A stretch of DNA of 64,000 bases from Elstera cyanobacteriorum (lineage in GTDB: Bacteria; Pseudomonadota; Alphaproteobacteria; Elsterales; Elsteraceae), in contig NZ_NOXS01000031.1 in NCBI RefSeq assembly GCF_002251735.1, positions 303,731-367,730 on the forward strand. The letters run 5' to 3'. Shown in pieces: positions 60,273 through 64,000 of the stretch. Every line of letters starts with the position of its first letter. The stretch's first letter is position 1. Under the pieces are notes generated by a model, which saw only the letters and a list, made by a program, of their open reading frames with translations, was not told the DNA's origin and ran no database searches. The position numbers and the translations under genes are program-made.

Positions 60273-60770
60273 TTAGGCCCAGTCGCTGCCGTTGAGCAGC
60301 AGGGCCATCAGGGCCGCGCAACCCTCGGCATCCGCTTGATCGAAACGGTTGGGGATCGGACTATCGAGGTCGAGCACCCCGAGCATCCGGTCCGCTGCGA
60401 TCAGCGGCAGCACCAGCTCCGAGCGGGAGGCGGCATCGCAGGCGATATGGCCGGGGAAGGCGTGAACGTCGGGCACGATCTGCACCGCGCCCGTCGCAAC
60501 CGCCGTCCCGCACACCCCGCGCCCAACCGGAATGCGCACGCAGGCGGGCTTACCGTGGAAGGGGCCGAGCACCAGCAGATCGGGCTGTTTTAGAAAATAG
60601 AACCCCGCCCAATTCAGATCGGGCAGGGTCCAATAGAGCAGCGACGCCAGATTGGCGGCATTGGCGATGGGGTCGCGTTCTCCGTCCAGCAGGCCGCGCG
60701 CTTGCCGGTGCATTTCTGCGTAAAGATCGGCTTTCGGCAGCGTGCGCAGGCTATCGTCGAGAGCGAACAT
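60273..60770 (-). CDS. msrC: Free methionine-(R)-sulfoxide reductase (GAF type)
   Basis: This is a 165-residue GAF-domain enzyme that reduces free methionine-R-sulfoxide. The three conserved cysteines, C77 (KPACVRIP), C87 (GRGVCGTA) and C111 (HIACDAAS), have the 10- and 24-residue spacing of E. coli fRMsr (C84, C94, C118). LVLGPFHGKPAC and VPDVHAFPGHIACDA are diagnostic. It starts 2 bp after ggt, so the two are co-transcribed; both relate to thiol and methionine redox metabolism. Confidence 0.92.
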   Translation of the reverse strand: MFALDDSLRTLPKADLYAEMHRQARGLLDGERDPIANAANLASLLYWTLPDLNWAGFYFLKQPDLLVLGPFHGKPACVRIPVGRGVCGTAVATGAVQIVPDVHAFPGHIACDAASRSELVLPLIAADRMLGVLDLDSPIPNRFDQADAEGCAALMALLLNGSDWA

Positions 60771-60772
60771 GC

Positions 60773-62527
60773 TTAGTTCCCCACCACCAAGCCTTCGCGG
60801 CGCGGGTCGGCACCGCCGAGCAGTTTGCCGTCCTTCACCAGAATCGCGGCCAGGCCGCTGTTCATCTCGCCGACCGTTACCTTATAGCCCATGGTCTCCA
60901 AGGCCTGCTTGAAGCCGGTGGCGCCCGTGCCATCCTCCAGCAAGGCATTGCCGTTGCGGTTGCCGAAATGGGCCTGGGAAACGGCGGTCTGCGGGTCCAT
61001 ACCCCAGTCGATCATCCCAAGCAGGGTTTGCGCGACGTATTGGATGATCGCGGCGCCACCGGGCGAGCCGAGGACCATTTTCACCGCGCCGCTGTCGTCA
61101 AAGACAATCGTCGGCGCCATCGAGCTGCGCGGGCGTTTGCCCGGTTCCACCCGATTAGCCACCGGCTTACCGTCGCGCTCTGGCACAAAGCTGAAATCGG
61201 TCAACTGATTGTTCAGCAAGAACCCGGCGGCCATGCGGCGGGCGCCGAACCCATCTTCGATGGTGGTCGTCATCGACAAGGCATTGCCATAACTATCGAC
61301 AATGGCGATTTGGGTGGTCGAGGGAAACTCCGGCGTTTCCCCTACGGCCAGGGCGCCGCTGCTGGCGGGCGGCTGCCCGGCGGGCGCCGTGCCCTTATCG
61401 GCGTTCCAGTCGATCAATTGGGCGCGCTGCCCCAAATAGACCGGATCGAGCATCCCGGTGATCGGTTGCCGCACGAAAGCCGGGTCGGCCACATACATGT
61501 CGCGGTCGGCAAAGGCGAGGCGCCCGGCCTGCATGAACAGATGCACCGCCTGAACGCCGCCGGGGCCGAAGGACTTCAGGTCGTAGCGTTCCAGAATCCC
61601 CAGCATCTGCGCAACCGCCAACCCGCCAGAGGAGGGGGGCGCCATCCCGCAGATTTTAAGGCCCCGATAGCCGCTGCACACGGGGTCGCGCTGAATGACC
61701 TTATAGGCCGCAAGATCGGCCATACTCAGGCTGCCGGGGTTCGGTTCTTGGCGCACGGCGGCGACAATCGCCTCGCCGATGCTGCCTTTGTAGAACGGCT
61801 CTACCCCATGCTCCGCCAAGATTTTCAGCGTCGCAGCATAGTCCGGGTTGGTCAGCAGCTCCCCTTCCCAGCGCGGCTCGCCATTCGGGCGGTAGAAATA
61901 GGCCTTCGCCACCGGATCGCGCATCAGATATTTTTCGGCGGCCAGCAGCTTGGCGAGGCGTGGGGAGATCGTGAACCCCTCCTCGGCAATCCCCAGGGCG
62001 GGTTTCACCAGATCGGCCCAAACGGCTTTACCGTGCCGCTTATGCAGCACATCCAGCAGGCGCGGCACGCCGGGCACCCCGACCGACCGGCCGCCGACAA
62101 CCGCATCATAGAACGGCAGCGGCTTGCCGTCGGCATTCAGAAATAACTGCGGCGTTGCCTTCTCCGGCGCGATTTCGCGGCCATCGTAGGAGGTGAGCTT
62201 ACCAGCGGCTTTGTCGTAATAAAGCACGAAGGCACCGCCGCCGATGCCCGACGATTGCGGTTCGACCAAATTCAGCACCAGTTGCACGGCAATCGCCGCA
62301 TCGGCCGCCGTACCGCCCTTTGCCAATACCTCCGCCCCCGCGCGGGAGGCGAGGGGATTGGCGGCAATCACCATGAATTTATCGGCACTCACCAGCGCTT
62401 TCGCTGCCGTTCCCGTCGCCGCTTCCGGGGCTTTTTCAGGGGCTTGCGCGAGGAGGGGCGGGGCGAGCAATAGGCCCGCGAGGAGGCCGGTCAAACAGGT
62501 ACGCCGCAGATTCCGCATGGTTGCCAT
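60773..62527 (-). CDS. ggt: Gamma-glutamyltranspeptidase
   Basis: This 584-residue periplasmic Ntn-hydrolase cleaves glutathione and other gamma-glutamyl compounds. The signal peptide ends LLAQA. The large-subunit motif NPLASRAGAEVLAKGGTAAD and SSGIGGGAFVLYYD are present; autoproteolysis should occur before the Thr in PSTTQIAIVDSYGNALSMTT, which becomes the catalytic N-terminus of the small subunit. GSPGGAAIIQYVAQ is the oxyanion-side motif. Start ATG 62527; a second ATG three codons later is possible. Confidence 0.94.
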   Translation of the reverse strand: MATMRNLRRTCLTGLLAGLLLAPPLLAQAPEKAPEAATGTAAKALVSADKFMVIAANPLASRAGAEVLAKGGTAADAAIAVQLVLNLVEPQSSGIGGGAFVLYYDKAAGKLTSYDGREIAPEKATPQLFLNADGKPLPFYDAVVGGRSVGVPGVPRLLDVLHKRHGKAVWADLVKPALGIAEEGFTISPRLAKLLAAEKYLMRDPVAKAYFYRPNGEPRWEGELLTNPDYAATLKILAEHGVEPFYKGSIGEAIVAAVRQEPNPGSLSMADLAAYKVIQRDPVCSGYRGLKICGMAPPSSGGLAVAQMLGILERYDLKSFGPGGVQAVHLFMQAGRLAFADRDMYVADPAFVRQPITGMLDPVYLGQRAQLIDWNADKGTAPAGQPPASSGALAVGETPEFPSTTQIAIVDSYGNALSMTTTIEDGFGARRMAAGFLLNNQLTDFSFVPERDGKPVANRVEPGKRPRSSMAPTIVFDDSGAVKMVLGSPGGAAIIQYVAQTLLGMIDWGMDPQTAVSQAHFGNRNGNALLEDGTGATGFKQALETMGYKVTVGEMNSGLAAILVKDGKLLGGADPRREGLVVGN

Positions 62528-62653
62528 AGACCTTTGCCTCTCTCAGCCCTAGCTTGTTGCCCGAGGGGGCGCACGACGCCCCAATCCTTAAGCAGAGCCT
62601 AACCGCGCCCCCGTGTGTATGCAATCGCGGGGGCGGGAAAGAGCGGAGGAATC

Positions 62654-63403
62654 ATGAGCGCAACGGCGGCAATTCTGGTGATCGGCAACGAAATTCTGTC
62701 GGGCCGAACCCATGATACGAATATTCACTCCATCGCCGGGGCCTTGACGGCGCGCGGGATTGTAGTGGCCGAAGCGCGGGCGGTGCCGGATGTGGAAGCG
62801 GTGATCGTGGCGACGGTCAACGAGCTGCGCGGGCGCTATACCTATGTTTTCACCACCGGCGGGATCGGCCCGACCCATGACGATATTACCGCCGCCTGCA
62901 TCGCCAAAGCCTTCGGCGTGACCCTGCACCGCGATCCGCTGGCGGTGAAGATGCTGGAAGCCCATTACGAACCGGGACAGTTGACCGAAGCGCGCCTGAA
63001 GATGGCCGAGGTGCCGGTCGGCGCCAGCCTGGTGGAAAACCCCGTCTCCCGCGCGCCGGGGTTTCGCATGGCGAATGTCTTCACCCTGGCGGGCGTGCCG
63101 CGCATTGCCCAGGCGATGATGGATAATATCCTGCCGACCCTGGCGGAAGGCCCGGCTATCCACGCCCAGACCGTTTCCTGCACCTTGGGCGAGGGCGTGA
63201 TTGCCGAGGGGCTGGGGGCGGTGCAGGCGCGCTACCCCGATCTCTCCATCGGCTCCTACCCCTATTTCCGCAATGGGGTGTTGGGGGTCAGTTTGGTCAC
63301 GCGCGGCACCGACCGCAGCGCCGTCGAAGCGGCGTCGCGGGAGATCGCGGCGATGGTCGAAGGTTTGGGCGGCACAGCGCTGGTGGTGGAGGGGATGGCC
63401 TAA
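62654..63403 (+). CDS. CinA/MoaB-type molybdopterin-binding domain protein
   Basis: This is a 249-residue protein with the MoCF_biosynth fold: ILVIGNEILSGRTHDTN at the N-terminus and FTTGGIGPTHDDITAACIAK, both typical of the CinA N-terminal domain. The C-terminal deamidase domain (PncC) of full-length CinA is absent, as in many alphaproteobacteria. CinA-type domains are linked to NMN or ADP-ribose pyrophosphatase activity. ATG 62654 follows GGAGGA. It is not part of a molybdopterin operon here. Confidence 0.88.
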   Translation: MSATAAILVIGNEILSGRTHDTNIHSIAGALTARGIVVAEARAVPDVEAVIVATVNELRGRYTYVFTTGGIGPTHDDITAACIAKAFGVTLHRDPLAVKMLEAHYEPGQLTEARLKMAEVPVGASLVENPVSRAPGFRMANVFTLAGVPRIAQAMMDNILPTLAEGPAIHAQTVSCTLGEGVIAEGLGAVQARYPDLSIGSYPYFRNGVLGVSLVTRGTDRSAVEAASREIAAMVEGLGGTALVVEGMA

Positions 63404-63431
63404 CCCCGCCGCGCGGCATGGGGGGACCGGA

Positions 63432-63893
63432 ATGTCTTGGCTGAATACGAAGGTCCCGCCGCTGGTGGTTCTGGGGCTTGTGGCGCTGGCGATGATCGTG
63501 CTGGCGCCGGGCTTCCCCCGGCTAGACGCGGCGCCGCTGGTCCGGGGGATCATCGCGCTGGCGATGTTTGGCGGCGGGGTAGCAATGGTCGTCACGGCGA
63601 TCAGAACCTTCCGCCGCGCCAAAACCACGGCCAACCCGATCCATCTCGACGCGGCCTCCGCCCTCGTCACCCACGGGATTTTTGCCTATAGCCGCAACCC
63701 GATGTATGCGGGCATGGCGCTGTTTTTGATCGCCCTCGCGGTCGCCCTGGCCTCGCCCGCCGCGCTGGTCGGCGTGGCCGTCTTCGTTGGATATATCACC
63801 CAATTCCAAATCCGCCCGGAGGAGGCGATGCTGCGCGAAAAATTTGGCGAGGCTTACGCCCGCTATTGCGCGGCGGTTCGGCGGTGGGTTTAG
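63432..63893 (+). CDS. Isoprenylcysteine carboxyl methyltransferase-like membrane protein
   Basis: This is a 153-residue membrane protein with about four helices and the motif THGIFAYSRNPMYAGMALFL, followed by IRPEEAMLREKFGEAYARYC, diagnostic of the ICMT/PEMT-like family. Bacterial members are mostly of unknown substrate. ATG 63432 lies 28 bp after the CinA-like stop, so the genes may be co-transcribed. Confidence 0.88.
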   Translation: MSWLNTKVPPLVVLGLVALAMIVLAPGFPRLDAAPLVRGIIALAMFGGGVAMVVTAIRTFRRAKTTANPIHLDAASALVTHGIFAYSRNPMYAGMALFLIALAVALASPAALVGVAVFVGYITQFQIRPEEAMLREKFGEAYARYCAAVRRWV

Positions 63894-63904
63894 GGGGAGT
63901 GTCG

Positions 63905-64000
63905 ATGTTTGTGCGCGCCCGAAATTGCTGCGCTCGCCCTATTGCCGCCAACGATTGGTCACCTCGAATTACCGTGCGTTTTGCCGTAGCGAGAGAAGCT
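63905..64000 (+). CDS. Possible start of a further gene (partial)
   Basis: An ATG at 63905 follows GGGGGAG at 63894-63900 and opens a frame of 32 codons that reaches the end of the window. The encoded peptide (MFVRARNCCARPIAAND at the start) shows no recognisable family, and the stretch is short, so it may be chance. Confidence 0.22.
   Translation, partial: MFVRARNCCARPIAANDWSPRITVRFAVAREA

Noticed and set aside
1..64000. tRNA genes, insertion sequences, integrases and phage genes
   Set aside because: The intergenic intervals were read on both strands and none shows a tRNA-like fold with a GTTC loop or a transposase/integrase motif.

Overview
The window is a G+C-rich chromosomal segment of an alphaproteobacterium, most likely one of the Rhodospirillales (Azospirillaceae-like). 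This is inferred from the NahK/ErcS-type hybrid kinase with a LuxR-type regulator, a MlaE permease with a fused STAS domain, an NDUFA9-like oxidoreductase, unlinked gltD and gltB genes and the general codon style. The genus cannot be fixed from the sequence. No rRNA, tRNA, CRISPR array, transposase or phage gene was found.

Region 1 (1-6762): the end of a hybrid histidine kinase and its response regulator, then a minus-strand Mla-type lipid transport operon (MlaE, MlaF, MlaD and an auxiliary lipoprotein) with a chemoreceptor gene lying between MlaF and MlaD. Region 2 (6900-8300): a peroxide-detoxification pair, AhpC and AhpD. The AhpC leader holds a 17-bp palindrome followed by a terminator-like hairpin. 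Region 3 (8293-17868): housekeeping genes (nadE, lptF, lptG, a GDP-fucose synthase, waaA) mixed with small accessory modules: an AT-rich gene with a HEPN-like RNase motif, a zeta-toxin-like kinase with a small partner, a DUF559 nuclease next to an inverted-repeat element, a strongly structured leader before an XRE regulator, and a HicAB toxin-antitoxin pair.

Region 4 (17940-34513): metabolism and regulation. It holds apt, an aldose epimerase, an NDUFA9-like protein, an M24-fold hydrolase, glutamate synthase small and large subunits separated by a LysE exporter and a lipoprotein, a DeoR-type regulator, a metallophosphoesterase followed by a Ser/Thr kinase fused to a universal-stress domain, and a PCu(A)C copper chaperone.

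Region 5 (34534-60191): a large exopolysaccharide locus. Export and control proteins are a Wza-like lipoprotein, a beta-barrel protein, a BY-type tyrosine kinase and a phosphatase. Assembly proteins are a phosphoglycosyl transferase, a Wzx flippase, two O-antigen polymerase/ligase-like proteins, three glycosyltransferases and two FkbM methyltransferases. In the middle (46138-52079) is a tightly coupled sugar-nucleotide cassette: a GHMP kinase, an orphan TPP-dependent E1 alpha/beta pair, a PLP enzyme with His in place of the catalytic Lys (ColD/RfbH type), an SDR and a nucleotidyltransferase. My main hypothesis is that it makes an unusual deoxy, possibly two-carbon-branched, sugar for this polysaccharide. 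A secreted FecR-domain protein with a long Q/N-rich tail ends the locus.

Region 6 (60273-64000): free methionine-R-sulfoxide reductase, gamma-glutamyltranspeptidase, a CinA/MoaB-type protein, an isoprenylcysteine methyltransferase-like membrane protein and possibly the start of one more gene.
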